NCBI GenBank assembly: GCA_903837355.1
Contig: CAILUI010000260.1
Location: 35,261-99,260 of the forward strand
DNA: 64,000 bases
Origin: an uncultured Victivallales bacterium
Lineage (GTDB): Bacteria; Verrucomicrobiota; Lentisphaeria; Oligosphaerales; JAFGRS01
Direction of reading: 5' to 3'
Part shown: positions 25,301-32,987 of the stretch, piece after piece
How the letters are laid out: every line of letters starts with the position of its first letter
Position numbering within the stretch: the stretch's first letter is position 1
The notes under the pieces: generated by a model
The model's database searches: none
Seen by the model: only the letters and a program-made list of their open reading frames with translations
What the model was told of the DNA's origin: nothing
Made by a program: the position numbers and the translations under genes

Positions 25301-27551
25301 CAATGGCGGCAGCGACAACTCCTGCAGTCAGTGGCCCGCCATTGGCATGCTGGCCGCGGAGGATGTCCTCAAGCTCGACGTGCCCTACTGGGTCAAACGC
25401 CGCCTCAATGCCTGGCTCGACCACACCTACGACGGCACCGGCTTCGGCTATAGCGCCCCAGGCAACACCCGCAACCTGACCCCCTCCGGCATGGTCCAGA
25501 TCGCCTTCATCGGCGGGAAGGCCAGCGACGACTCCACAACGCCCTTCGATGACCGCGATCCGCGCTGGACCAGCGCGGAGAACTACATCGCCAACAACTG
25601 GAACTCGACCTCCTACTGGGTGCCTGGGAGCCACTACTCGACCTACGGCTTCTTCGCCTTCGCCAAGGCCATGCGTGTCGCCCGTCCACGGCCGCTCGAA
25701 CGCCTCGCCGCAACCGGCCTGGACTGGTACAAGGACGACACCGTCGGCATGGCCCGCCGGGTCATGGCCAAACAGGCCGCCGATGGCGGCTGGCCGGAAG
25801 ATAGCTACAGCAGCAGCATTGACCCTGACCTCACCACAGCCTGGTCCGTGCTCATCCTCAGCCCGACCCTGTTCGTGCAGCCGCCCGTTCCCGACGCCGG
25901 CGAAGACCGCGTCTGGGGGGTCAATGAGCCCATCACCCTCGACGGCTCGCGCTCCTATCACAGCGACCCCTTCCGCCGCCTGGTGCTCTACGAGTGGGAC
26001 ACCAATGGCGACGGCACCTACGATACCAGCAGCGCCACCGACCCGACGGTCACGGTCACCTATGCAGCCGCAGACTACCCGTCCCTGCCGGTCTCGATCG
26101 CCGCCCGCCTGCGGGTCACCGACAACAACGACCCGGCCATCACCGCCGTCGATACCGTCTACCTCATCATCGCCGTGCCGCCCCACCCGCCCCTGGCCGC
26201 CGCCGGCGGACCCTACACCGCCAGAACCGCTGCCCTGGTCACCCTCGATGGCGCCGGTTCGCACGATATCGACCCCACCGACCTGATCACCGCCTGGGAC
26301 TGGGACCTCGATGGCGATGGCCTCTATGACGACGCAACAGGCCCCACCCCACAGGTCAGCTTCGCGGCAGCCGGAACCTACAACGTCGGCCTCCGCGTCA
26401 CCGATAACGCCGTCATGAACGACCTGAACCACGACGGCTTCCCGGACGTCGCGGAACGCCTGGCCGACTTCGCCTTCGCCACCGTCACCGTCTACGACAA
26501 CCGCGCTCCCGTGCTCGACCCTGCCGCCCTGCTGATCCTCGGCACCATCAGCGAGGACGACACCAACCCGCCCGGTGACCTGATCGACGCAGCCCTCGCC
26601 GTGGACCCGCTCCTGCCCGATCCGCTGACCGACCCCGACGTCGGTGCGCTGGAAGGAGTGGCCGTTGTGGCCGTCAGTGGCGATGGCACCTGGCAGTGGC
26701 AACCCGAAGGCGGCGCCTGGACTGGCCTCGGTGCCGTCAGCGAGGGCGCGGCCCTGCTGCTGCCAGACTCGGCCGGACTCCGCTTCCTGCCGCGCCTCGC
26801 CCGCAACCACGGTCAGACGGCGACCCTGGCCTTCCGCGCGTGGGATCAGACCAGTGGCACGGCTGGCGCCATCGCTGACACCAGCAGCAACGGGGGAACC
26901 ACCGCCTTCAGCCTGGCCCTGGCCACCGCCACCCTGGCCGTCACCGACGTCAACGATCCACCCACCATCGCCGGACTCCCTCCCACCGCCGTCAACGAGG
27001 GATCGCCCTATGCCTTCACCCCAACCGCTTCCGATCCCGACCCGGGCGATGCACTGCTCTTCAACATCGCCAACCGGCCACCCTGGGCCGCTTTCGCTGC
27101 CGCCGACGGCACCCTCACCGGCACCCCGGAACAAGCCGACGCCGGGGTCTACACCGGCATCGCCATCCGCGTCACTGACCTCGCCGGCGCCAGCGCCTCC
27201 TTGCCACCCTTCGACCTGACCGTTCTCGCCACCGGATGCCAGCCACACCAGGCCGACCAGAATGGCGATTGGATCATCCAACTCTCCCCCGAACTGACTC
27301 GGCTTATCCAGTTCTACAACCGCGGCGGCTACCACTGCCAACCCGACACCGAAGACGGCTACGCCCCCGGACCGCCTGGAATCGATCCCGCCGACACCGC
27401 CGGCCGCCCGCACCAGGCCGACCAGAACGCCGACTGGATCATCCAACTCTCCCCCGAACTGACCCGGCTCATCCAGTTCTATAACAGCGGCACCTACCAC
27501 TGCGAGGGCGGTACCGAGGACGGCTACGCCCCTGAAGTGAACCGCCGCTAG
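19368..27551 (+). CDS. Giant secreted multi-PKD protein, paralogue of the 2915 gene (2727 aa)
   Basis: The frame is open further upstream, but ATG 19368 is preferred. It has GTGGAG 7 bases upstream, follows the end of the Rhs gene, and begins a signal peptide (MIRIPRRRG, a hydrophobic stretch, then AARAQS). The architecture copies the paralogue: DGSFESGL beta domain; PKD (221-298); Ig-like (303-398); five FG-GAP repeats (about 398-694); a run of PKD domains, two with inserted jelly-roll-like stretches (about 830-1020 and 1367-1560); toroid domain with QAADGGW (1786-2178); PKD, cadherin-like and Ig domains; and the double dockerin-like tail (2623 to the end). It is about 230 residues shorter, mainly because it has fewer PKD/insert units. 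Likely role: a cell-surface or matrix adhesion protein acting with the neighbouring Rhs protein (inference). Confidence 0.92.
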   Translation: MIRIPRRRGARNALAAASAVACRGLVLAALAGLPAARAQSLGAADGSFESGLVGMNTSGNVRVVTALGILRPTHGHQAVLLTTAPNAGATPGSAHGATVSLANLTVPAASATLRADVSFLTNEPDPAYTNDTLTIVLRHNATAVEQTLATLDTFALFQPAPWTGYRMQTGLLSIQADVTACAGNADSFTLELRLNDVGDGRVDSAAFVDNLRFAAAGTPVARVNVEYAQTTADQPIWLSGLDSTDDGTIVEYRWDFGDGRLATGPAGNIPYPADGIYQGTLTVTDNDGNTDTDTFIVQVGPVNHAPEIVSAPVVAVALGMTYRYSVLVDDPDVQFGDTLTFALDAGPAGMALDPLTGAVTWLVPPTASGEYTVTVRVLDSLGLTNTQTYALAVVVPKPFIVVTDDGGSIYVAESNGDGTWSAFRQVSRMATYLRGVASADFNNDGTLDFVTGAPAAAADTYYLFLNDGTNQFRNLGVVGSGAPGSGYLEDMAAGDFNHDGNMDFIANTHGRATHVALGNGRGGFTITTLTLGATSTYGRGLDAADVNHDGHPDFVRGLYSSGQTTTYIGNGTGTFTAAASPLDPGSEPYGVVAADFNRDGHLDIIAGEGSGGAVYFYAGTGAGTYAAGVLAFDLNQTCSLDNFDFNSDGNQDLVVAVPGEKKVSFYPGNGNGTFGSAVLINATVTGSACYGLSAPPTLGSASDPVARITPPLTAVPSATPVNLSASTSTDAGTLVSYAWDFGDGTTGSGIDVVHSYPAGEGRYLVRLTVTDTAGYRAIATAVVRMLGALPDAVAGGPYTFGEQYATWGTYTVPLDGSGSTDDGVTPLEFAWDPHSAFTEGFDFFMPNPYVWLTSTDVWVAGGEGVVRGNRSWGQRYLVSKLTFPRVPDDRFRARVRVTRTSAAAVPNLAWGLEPDDAATHNTAAFLYGISFNSGKLYVYEDGTQRTTPFTFLENTDYDLRLDVKPWGAAYYYRRTGTTDWSPLYDSSLSAASPFRLSLTVYEGTVYLDDVALSGHPLEGARPMAVYYRGGTYPLGLTVTDGVLQRATDSTTVSLIGNALPVARPGGPYAPEESRAACNQWTVPFDGTASSDDVGLAWYQWDFGDGSQDSGPAPTHTYAAGGTYTVTLTVYDHALQAHTATTTVTTTPGTPPVAAPGGPYAFDERTASAGQWTATFDGSGSRDDNGICDYAWTFGDGASGSGPAPTHTYAAPGLYTVTLTVRDHAFQSHTAATTAHILQNDPPLADPGGPYYIDEHQAWQGEWTARFDGSGSTDDVGLWTYAWNFGDGGTGSGMSPVHRYTARGAYIVSLTVTDHGQQTHTLTTQITVAANALPTADAGADQTVEVGMPATLDARDSSDDFGLMSTTWSLPMQPFHVDFDKGALAYDLGVWGTAVHASFADGQAVLTAGTTYNNSRLLTRYNFPRRAGDVYTVTFTPRGTSASRSLVCGLQDSQNSTGPGSLEYGVALNSSHQITAYASGASRGVVGTYSDDVTYDLRLELTAGGARLLWKPASETAWALLYTATTLVSGPFRLVAATNAGEWGVTAMSGPPAADIGPYPVRQTQATFDTPGAYTATLTVQDHALQTSTDTVSIRVVNGNAPIADAGGPYLTNEDIPTRLNARSSVDDYGIQWYDWGFGDGQSQLTRNPWIDHRYATAGSYTVTLTVTDFAGQTSTDTAAVTVSPAPVVACVPWQFVADDEVPHDTWSGKEAVLKAVAWSKHLPLTYVWDFGDGSATATGTVATPRAIEARHTYTGVDGQPCVATLTVTDADGRSATDRYLLRIRQRTIDSDINIAIDSGLWWLHKRQTLEAFAVGTYGNAAIDLGYWLRGTNASGYRAAPTASAVQAFLVNGHLEHRDVRADPYVETVTRALHYLPHFLNPTGIAPQTHGDPDTNRNGLGLTIRTGTGYSPGSQQSYEMGMIMDALVASGSPLTCAVTGPLGVVHRSTRDLLTDCVDACAWGQDDATGLAGGGWRYGSNGGSDNSCSQWPAIGMLAAEDVLKLDVPYWVKRRLNAWLDHTYDGTGFGYSAPGNTRNLTPSGMVQIAFIGGKASDDSTTPFDDRDPRWTSAENYIANNWNSTSYWVPGSHYSTYGFFAFAKAMRVARPRPLERLAATGLDWYKDDTVGMARRVMAKQAADGGWPEDSYSSSIDPDLTTAWSVLILSPTLFVQPPVPDAGEDRVWGVNEPITLDGSRSYHSDPFRRLVLYEWDTNGDGTYDTSSATDPTVTVTYAAADYPSLPVSIAARLRVTDNNDPAITAVDTVYLIIAVPPHPPLAAAGGPYTARTAALVTLDGAGSHDIDPTDLITAWDWDLDGDGLYDDATGPTPQVSFAAAGTYNVGLRVTDNAVMNDLNHDGFPDVAERLADFAFATVTVYDNRAPVLDPAALLILGTISEDDTNPPGDLIDAALAVDPLLPDPLTDPDVGALEGVAVVAVSGDGTWQWQPEGGAWTGLGAVSEGAALLLPDSAGLRFLPRLARNHGQTATLAFRAWDQTSGTAGAIADTSSNGGTTAFSLALATATLAVTDVNDPPTIAGLPPTAVNEGSPYAFTPTASDPDPGDALLFNIANRPPWAAFAAADGTLTGTPEQADAGVYTGIAIRVTDLAGASASLPPFDLTVLATGCQPHQADQNGDWIIQLSPELTRLIQFYNRGGYHCQPDTEDGYAPGPPGIDPADTAGRPHQADQNADWIIQLSPELTRLIQFYNSGTYHCEGGTEDGYAPEVNRR
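27246..27532 (+). repeat. Tail-coding repeat, copy 2
   Basis: Second copy of the 287-base tail module, collinear with 11480-11766 and about 97% identical by eye. The matching block ends just before the stop codons of both genes, as expected for recent gene conversion or module copying confined to the 3' end. Confidence 0.9.
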
Positions 27552-27664
27552 TGCGTTGTCCGGCCGCCCCTGGAGAGCGAGCGGCCTCGTGAGCCGCGTT
27601 GTCGGCGCCTTGGCGAAAGACAACGGTTCCAGCGGACGACACACTGGCACACTGGCGGTTCGGC

Positions 27665-27692
27665 TGGACATCGGCTAGGGACGGTCTATAGT
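27665..27692 (+). promoter_or_regulatory. Sigma70-like promoter of the small basic protein gene
   Basis: TGGACA (27665-27670) and TATAGT (27687-27692) each match the consensus at five of six positions and are 16 bases apart. Transcription would start near 27699, giving a leader of about 70 bases before the gene at 27770. This is the best promoter match I noticed in the window. Confidence 0.6.
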
Positions 27693-27769
27693 ACACGTTC
27701 CACTGCCGCTCAGGCGCGGCTGCATGCATAAGATTCGTACGTGTCGGCATATGACCTGAGGGTTGAACG

Positions 27770-28120
27770 ATGGCTACCAGTACCTACCGCAACAAGAACC
27801 TGGTTCGCCCCATCAAGCGTGGCAAGGCCAAGCGCCAGCGCGTCGCCGCTCAGCGGAAACGCCTGATCGGCCTGGGCATGCCGGCTGACTACGTGGCCAA
27901 GATGGACCTCGACGTCGTGCGCGACCTGCTGCAGCGCCCCGCCAAAGTCCCGAAGGCCGCCAAGGCCGCCACCGCCCGCGTCGCCAGCCGCGGCGCCGAA
28001 GTCACTGAGATGGCCCGGGTCGCTGAGGTCGCCAGGGTGGCTGAGGTCGCTAGGGTGGCTGAGGTCGCTAGGGTGGCTGGGGTCACCAAGGCGGCTAAGT
28101 CTGCCAAGCGGAAGGCCTGA
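27770..28120 (+). CDS. Small basic protein with hexapeptide-repeat tail (116 aa)
   Basis: Function is not recognised. TGAGGG lies 7 bases before the ATG. The first half is strongly basic (RPIKRGKAKRQRVAAQRKR) and then carries a short conserved-looking segment, LGMPADYVAKMDLDVVRDLL. The second half is lysine/alanine rich and contains four tandem ARVAEV hexapeptides, ending SAKRKA. The composition resembles histone-H1-like or RNA/DNA-binding basic proteins, but no named domain is visible. It stands alone between the PKD gene and a convergent amidohydrolase gene, with its own promoter and terminator, which suggests steady expression. Confidence 0.75.
   Translation: MATSTYRNKNLVRPIKRGKAKRQRVAAQRKRLIGLGMPADYVAKMDLDVVRDLLQRPAKVPKAAKAATARVASRGAEVTEMARVAEVARVAEVARVAEVARVAGVTKAAKSAKRKA
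28004..28093 (+). repeat. 18-base minisatellite inside the small basic protein gene
   Basis: About five 18-base units, of which two adjacent ones (28040-28057 and 28058-28075) appear identical. They encode the ARVAEV hexapeptide repeat and keep the frame because 18 is a multiple of three, so the tail can grow or shrink without breaking the gene. Confidence 0.8.
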
Positions 28121-28144
28121 TTTCCGCTATCTGACCGCGCCGAT

Positions 28145-28186
28145 GACCCTGCAGGCCGTGTCCCATGGCTGCAGGGTCTGCGTTTT
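28145..28186 (+). terminator. Hairpin terminator after the small basic protein gene
   Basis: GACCCTGCAG (28145-28154) pairs perfectly with CTGCAGGGTC (28169-28178) around a 14-base loop. A short T run follows at 28183-28186. It lies between two convergent genes and best serves the + strand; no T run follows it on the other strand. Confidence 0.55.
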
Positions 28187-29452
28187 CTAGAGCTTGAACA
28201 ACCGGCACGGGTTGTCGACGAAGACCCACTGCGCGATCTCCCGCGCCCGATCCAGGTCGAAATCGCCGTCGTTGACCTTGTTGGCCAGGGTGCGGGAGAC
28301 ATTGCGGCGGGCAAGCTCCTGGTGCCCATAGACGCCATCGACGAAGCAGTAATCCCCACCGAAGGCACTGATCTTGTTGGCGGGGACCGCGTCGAGCCAT
28401 TCGGCCAAGGCCCGACGGGCGGCCTCGGGGCTGATGATGTGCCCCCAGCACATGTCGATGAAGACGTTGGGGAAGTTCTTGGCCAGGTTCGAGAGCTCCA
28501 TGGTGTACGGGTAACCCATGTGGAACAGGTCGAACGAGACGCCGCCGTACTCCAGAAACAGGTTGGTGAGCAACACCGGATTGGCATCGTAGATCACGTT
28601 GCCGTTGCCCTCCTGCAGGCCGGTATGGAACTGGACCGTGAGGCCGCGCTGCTCGCACACCGCCAGGAGGTGGTGCATCATGTGGTCCTGGAACGCCTTG
28701 GTCGTCTTGATGCCGCTGCGCCAGTCCGGGGCATTCAGATCGCTGAACAGCTCATTGAAGCCGACCTCGGCCTCGGCCTCAGTGACCTTGTCGAAGCGTA
28801 GGCTGCGCTGGTAGGCCAGGCCGCACTTCACCGCCACTGCCCCCTTGGCCAGGGCCTGCTCCAACTCCAGCTCCATGGCCCTCTTCCAGTCGCGGATGGA
28901 GTGCACTGGCGTGTTCAGTCGCCGCTGTGCTGCCAACAGCTCGCGCCGGTGGGTCGGACAGATGAGGCCATCCAGGCGGATCACCGAGACGAAGAAGGCG
29001 CGGTCGGCGCCCAGATCGGCATCCAACAGCGAGACGCGGATGCGGCTCTTCTCCTTCAGAACGAAGCGGTAGTGGTCGCCGCGAGCGCGCGCCGCAACGA
29101 AGCGACGGTTCAGCTCCTCGATGGTATCGGCCCCGATGCGCTCGATGCCGTAGAGAGCCTGTGCCGACAGAGCCAGGGCTCGCCCATAGCCCGTCGAGGC
29201 TGCCGCTCGCCAGTATGGCTCCACGCTCTGCCAGCGCTCGGCGAGGGGCACCTGCGGGTCACATACCCGAGCCAGCCGGGCCTCGTCCAGGCCGGCGGAT
29301 ATGAGGTCGCGGCTGAAGTAGTGCGTCAGCCACTCGCCGAGCACATCCAGGTGCGCGGGACGCCGGCTCTCGTGTCCTGGAAGGTGCTCATGCGTGTCCA
29401 CGATGGTCAGGCTGTCAATGAACTCGCCAAGGCGCTCATAGGCATCACTCAC
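28187..29452 (-). CDS. Amidohydrolase-family metal-dependent hydrolase (421 aa)
   Basis: The protein fits the amidohydrolase_2 / TIM-barrel group that also includes uronate isomerases. Visible ligands: DTHEHL at residues 19-24 (HxH metal pair), VKCGL near 210 (possible bridging lysine), QFHTGLQ near 272 and FGGDY near 367 (late aspartate). The start is GTG at 29450-29452 with GGAGG 8 bases upstream; that Shine-Dalgarno lies within a heptamer repeat array. It is downstream of an oxidoreductase gene on the same strand, 112 bases away, and the two are probably co-transcribed for catabolism of a sugar or carboxylic acid. The exact substrate cannot be told from sequence. Confidence 0.85.
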   Translation of the reverse strand: MSDAYERLGEFIDSLTIVDTHEHLPGHESRRPAHLDVLGEWLTHYFSRDLISAGLDEARLARVCDPQVPLAERWQSVEPYWRAAASTGYGRALALSAQALYGIERIGADTIEELNRRFVAARARGDHYRFVLKEKSRIRVSLLDADLGADRAFFVSVIRLDGLICPTHRRELLAAQRRLNTPVHSIRDWKRAMELELEQALAKGAVAVKCGLAYQRSLRFDKVTEAEAEVGFNELFSDLNAPDWRSGIKTTKAFQDHMMHHLLAVCEQRGLTVQFHTGLQEGNGNVIYDANPVLLTNLFLEYGGVSFDLFHMGYPYTMELSNLAKNFPNVFIDMCWGHIISPEAARRALAEWLDAVPANKISAFGGDYCFVDGVYGHQELARRNVSRTLANKVNDGDFDLDRAREIAQWVFVDNPCRLFKL

Positions 29453-29460
29453 GGGCGCGT

Positions 29461-29558
29461 CCTCCGACCTCCGACCTCCGACCCTCGACCTCCGACCTCC
29501 GACCTCCGACCCCCGACCCCCGACCCCCGACCCCCGACCCCCGACCCCCGACCCCCGA
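29461..29558 (-). repeat. 14-unit heptamer array carrying a Shine-Dalgarno and a G-quadruplex motif
   Basis: Fourteen exact 7-base units fill most of the spacer between the oxidoreductase and amidohydrolase genes. Units 1-7 are CCTCCGA type and units 8-14 are CCCCCGA on the + strand. On the transcribed strand the first set supplies GGAGG at the right distance for the amidohydrolase GTG, and the second set gives seven G5 tracts separated by TC. Confidence 0.85.
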
Positions 29559-29564
29559 CCCCGC

Positions 29565-30620
29565 TCACACCACGTCCGCCATGGACAGGCCTGACTCCTT
29601 GAGGATGTCCGCGCAGGCGACCCTGGCCCCGCCCTGACGGCCGCTGCGCAGCATCGCCTCGGTCAGCAGCGCCACCCGGACCCCGAACGTGAAGGGTACC
29701 CGGTTCTGCCGGCAACGCCCCCGCACCAGTTTGACGAAGTTGTCGCACGGGCTCACCGGATAGCCGGCCGGCAGCGGGCAGGGTACCTCCTCGATGTCCT
29801 TGCCCTCCGGCCGCAGCAACACCTTGTTGCCGTAGAACATCAGATCGCCCTTCGTACCGCGGATGCGGACGTCGTCCTGGAAGCCGCCCAGGATGTCGCC
29901 GACGATAATGATGCGTCCTGCGGCGCCGTTCGACAACTCGACATTGAACATGCCGTTGATCTCGATCCGCTTGCGGTCGCCCTGGTGCCAGTTGTCGACA
30001 AAGCCCTCGGCACTGCGTGGCAGCAGGTCCGTCATCCACAGCAGAATGTCCTGGTAGTGGCTGCCCGAATCATTGATCTGACCCCCGCCGGAGAACTCGG
30101 GGTCACCGCGCCAGGCGTGCCCCGACCAGTCCTGAGCCATGTACACGTAGAAGGTCTTGATCTCGCCGATGACCCCCTTGCGGATCAACTCGCGAGCCTT
30201 CACGAACTTGGCCTCGTAGTGGCGCTGGTAATGCACGATGCCGACCTTGCCCGACGCCTGCAGCGTCCGGGTGATCTCAATGGCCCGCGCCGCCCCGCAC
30301 ACCATCGGCTTCTCGATCAGCACATGCTTACCCTGCGCCAATGCATACGTAACATGCTCATAATGAGGAATATGCGGAGTGAAGATGCCGACGGCGTCAA
30401 GCGCGTTGTCAGTGATCATCCGCCGATAGTCTTGCGGACCCGTGTAGCGCGCGACGCTGTAGCCCAGGTTCTTCTCGAGATTGTCGAGACACTCTGGCCG
30501 TAAATCCGCCGCCGCCACCACCTGCACACCCAGCGCATGCTTCGCCAACTGCAGGATACGGTCCGTACCCGCGCCGCCGCAACCGATCGCGCCGAACCGA
30601 ATGGGAGCCCGCTTCGCCAT
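29565..30620 (-). CDS. Gfo/Idh/MocA-family NAD(P)-dependent oxidoreductase (351 aa)
   Basis: The N-terminal Rossmann fold has GAIGCGGAGTDR at residues 10-21, and the family motif EKPM lies near 103. The C-terminal half has the expected GGGQINDSGSHYQD stretch near 176-190, where the histidine is a usual catalytic residue. Length is normal for the family. An AAAGGA about 9 bases before ATG 30620 supports the start. Members oxidise or reduce sugars and inositols; the substrate here is not evident. It is the first gene of the presumed two-gene operon with the amidohydrolase. Confidence 0.9.
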   Translation of the reverse strand: MAKRAPIRFGAIGCGGAGTDRILQLAKHALGVQVVAAADLRPECLDNLEKNLGYSVARYTGPQDYRRMITDNALDAVGIFTPHIPHYEHVTYALAQGKHVLIEKPMVCGAARAIEITRTLQASGKVGIVHYQRHYEAKFVKARELIRKGVIGEIKTFYVYMAQDWSGHAWRGDPEFSGGGQINDSGSHYQDILLWMTDLLPRSAEGFVDNWHQGDRKRIEINGMFNVELSNGAAGRIIIVGDILGGFQDDVRIRGTKGDLMFYGNKVLLRPEGKDIEEVPCPLPAGYPVSPCDNFVKLVRGRCRQNRVPFTFGVRVALLTEAMLRSGRQGGARVACADILKESGLSMADVV

Positions 30621-31400
30621 GACCCGAGTCCTTTCCTGCTTGCCGCATTCCGCCGTGGCCAGACCCAGCCCCTAAAGAACTCAGACTGTCCCGGCGGCCA
30701 CCCCAACCACCATACGGTAGGGCCTGAACCGCCCACCGTCCACAAGCCCCCGCCCATGTCGCCGAACTGGCGAGTCGGTTCCCATCTCCCCATCGCGTCT
30801 GCCCATTTCCCGTCTTCCTTGGCGCCTTCGCGGCTTCGCGAGATCACCAATCGCTCTCCGCTACCCATCCGTGTCCTCCGTGGCCAAAGCTCGCCTCTGC
30901 GCTGGGCTCTCCGCTGCTCCAACCGCCCCCAAGCCCGGACTATTTCACCACAGAGAACACCGAGAGCACAGAGAGTGAAACACTACCGTAGACTTCCTGG
31001 AGCACTCTCTACCCCCGCCATCTCCCCACTCCGTGACCCCTGTGCTCTCTGTGGTGAAAAGACCCCTCCTTCTCCTCTGCGCCCCCCCGCCCCCCCGTTT
31101 CGCCGTCCCGCCGCTTCCCCGTCTCCCCGTTTCCCCGTTTCCCCGTTTCCCCGTTTCGCCGTCTCCATGCCCCTCTGTCCCCTCTGCGGTATGAACTCCT
31201 CCCCCTTTCGTGTCCTTCGTGTCATTCGTGGGGACCTCCGATCTCCGATCTCCGACCTCTGATCCCCGTCTCGCCGTTTCGCCGTTTCGCCGTTTCCCCC
31301 ACCTCCCCCCCGTCGCCACCGCGGCGGCGTGGCGCTATCTTGGTGGGACGCGCGTCAGGCCGTCCGCACCAGTACCTGGCGCTGCCAAGGAGCCGTAGCG
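30621..31400. other. 780-base low-complexity spacer
   Basis: There is no credible gene. It holds a 14-base perfect inverted repeat (TTTCACCACAGAGA at 30943-30956 and its complement at 31046-31059), eight-base GTTTCCCC/GTTTCGCC repeats at about 31093-31166 and 31267-31299, and CGTGTCCTTCGTGTCATTCG-type text near 31208. It separates divergent genes, so promoters for both must lie here, but I see no strong consensus pair. Confidence 0.6.
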
Positions 31401-32954
31401 ATGGCAACCCCCGTCACCCTCGACGCCGCTATGATCCGGTCCGTCCTCAAGCGCGATGATCTGCGCGGCCTCTGGCCCGATCCCTTCTGCGCCGAGGCCG
31501 CGCTACTCTTCGGCGAAGCCTTCGTCGCGCTGCTCGCCGCCGGCGGCACCCCGCAGCCCTGCGTCGTCGTCGGCCACGATGCCCGCCAGGGATCCCTCGA
31601 ACTCAGCCTCGCCTTCTGCCGGGGCGTACGCAACGCCGGCGGCAGCGTCGAGTGGCTCAGCCTCGTCTCCACCGAGCATGTCTATTACATGACCGGGCGC
31701 TACCCCCAGCGCTACGCCGGCGGCGCCATGATCACGGCCTCCCACAACCCCAAGGACTACAACGGCATCAAGTTCGTTGCCGCCGGTGCCCGGCCGCTGA
31801 ACCAGGCCGAGTTGCTGCAGCTCTGCGACGAGGCCGTGCGGCGGCTGCCGCCCTTGGCCGTCCGCGATCCGCGCGCCGAATTCGCTGACTTCGCTCTCGA
31901 CTGCGCCAAGCTGGATTCCCTGCCGCGGACCGACCAGGCCCTTTACCCGGTCGTGGTCGCCGCCGGCAATGGCGTCGGCGCCCACGCCTTCGCCCCCCTG
32001 GCCGAACGGCTTACCCCCTGGGGCTTCCGCTTCACCTTCATGGACCCCGAACCCGATGGACGCTTCCCCCATGGCGTCCCCAACCCACTCCTGCCCGGCT
32101 TCGTCCGCCGGCTGCGCGCCGCCGTCCGGGCCCAGCAGGCCGTGCTCGGCATCGGCTTCGATGGCGATGGCGACCGCGCCGGCTTCGTCGATGGCAGCGG
32201 CCGCGAGATCAGCGCCTCCCAGGTCCTCGCCCTCACCGCCGAGAGCAAGCTGGCCACCGTCGGCGGCCCTGCCGTCATCATGCGCAACCTCTGCTGCAGC
32301 CAACTCCTCGTCGACCAGTTCGCCACCCGCCCCGGCGTCACCCTCCTCGATACCCCCGTCGGCCATAGCAAGATCAAACTGCTCATGCGCCACGACGCCT
32401 ACCGCGAGCGCGTCGTCGTCGCCGGCGAACACAGTGGCCACTACTTCTACCCCGAATTCTTCCACGTCGACAGCGGCATGCTCACCGCCCTCTACATGCT
32501 GCGCCGTGTGGCCGCAGAGAGCGCTCGCGGCCGGCGCCTCGACCAGCATCTGCAACCCTGGCGCCGACGCTACGCCTGGAGCGGTGAACTCAACTACGAA
32601 TTCCCCTCGGCCGAGCGTCCCGGCGAGGTGCTCGATACCCTCGCCGCAACCTGCGCCACCCCCGGCTCCAGGCGCTATGAGGTCAGCGCCAATCCCGCGC
32701 TGGGCGGCCTCGACTGCGTCCGCATCGCCCCGGCGCCCTACCGCCGTGCCGCCATGAAGAGCCCCGACCTCAAGCTCGAATTCGTCGACCCCGACGGCCG
32801 CTCCGGCTGGTGGTTCGTCGTCCGCCCCTCCGGCAACGAACCCATTCTGCGCCTCAACGTCGAGAGCTGGGGCCAGGGCGCCGCCCACCACACCGCCGCC
32901 CACGTCGCCGACCTCGAACAGACCATCACCCGCCTGGGCGGCCACCGCGCCTAG
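31401..32954 (+). CDS. Phosphomannomutase/phosphoglucomutase-family enzyme (517 aa)
   Basis: This alpha-D-phosphohexomutase interconverts hexose 1- and 6-phosphates through a phosphoserine. Visible motifs in order: TASHNPKDYNG near 111 (catalytic serine), DGDGDR near 254 (metal loop), GEHSGHYF near 342 (sugar specificity loop) and RPSGNEP near 474 (phosphate binding). AAGGAG lies 8 bases before ATG 31401; the frame is open further upstream but without support. Glucose or mannose specificity cannot be decided. It may feed the nucleotide-sugar route used by the polysaccharide genes at 50-54 kb (inference). Confidence 0.92.
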   Translation: MATPVTLDAAMIRSVLKRDDLRGLWPDPFCAEAALLFGEAFVALLAAGGTPQPCVVVGHDARQGSLELSLAFCRGVRNAGGSVEWLSLVSTEHVYYMTGRYPQRYAGGAMITASHNPKDYNGIKFVAAGARPLNQAELLQLCDEAVRRLPPLAVRDPRAEFADFALDCAKLDSLPRTDQALYPVVVAAGNGVGAHAFAPLAERLTPWGFRFTFMDPEPDGRFPHGVPNPLLPGFVRRLRAAVRAQQAVLGIGFDGDGDRAGFVDGSGREISASQVLALTAESKLATVGGPAVIMRNLCCSQLLVDQFATRPGVTLLDTPVGHSKIKLLMRHDAYRERVVVAGEHSGHYFYPEFFHVDSGMLTALYMLRRVAAESARGRRLDQHLQPWRRRYAWSGELNYEFPSAERPGEVLDTLAATCATPGSRRYEVSANPALGGLDCVRIAPAPYRRAAMKSPDLKLEFVDPDGRSGWWFVVRPSGNEPILRLNVESWGQGAAHHTAAHVADLEQTITRLGGHRA

Positions 32955-32987
32955 GAGCAACGCGATGTCAGTCCACAGCCCACCAAA

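Noticed and set aside
29461..29558. CRISPR array
   Set aside because: Units are 7 bases with no spacers; it is a simple tandem repeat. The same holds for 52826-52916 and 35464-35785.
30537..31319. Protein-coding frames in the low-complexity spacer
   Set aside because: Translations are repeats of GETG/RRNGE or Pro/Arg runs generated by octamer DNA repeats.
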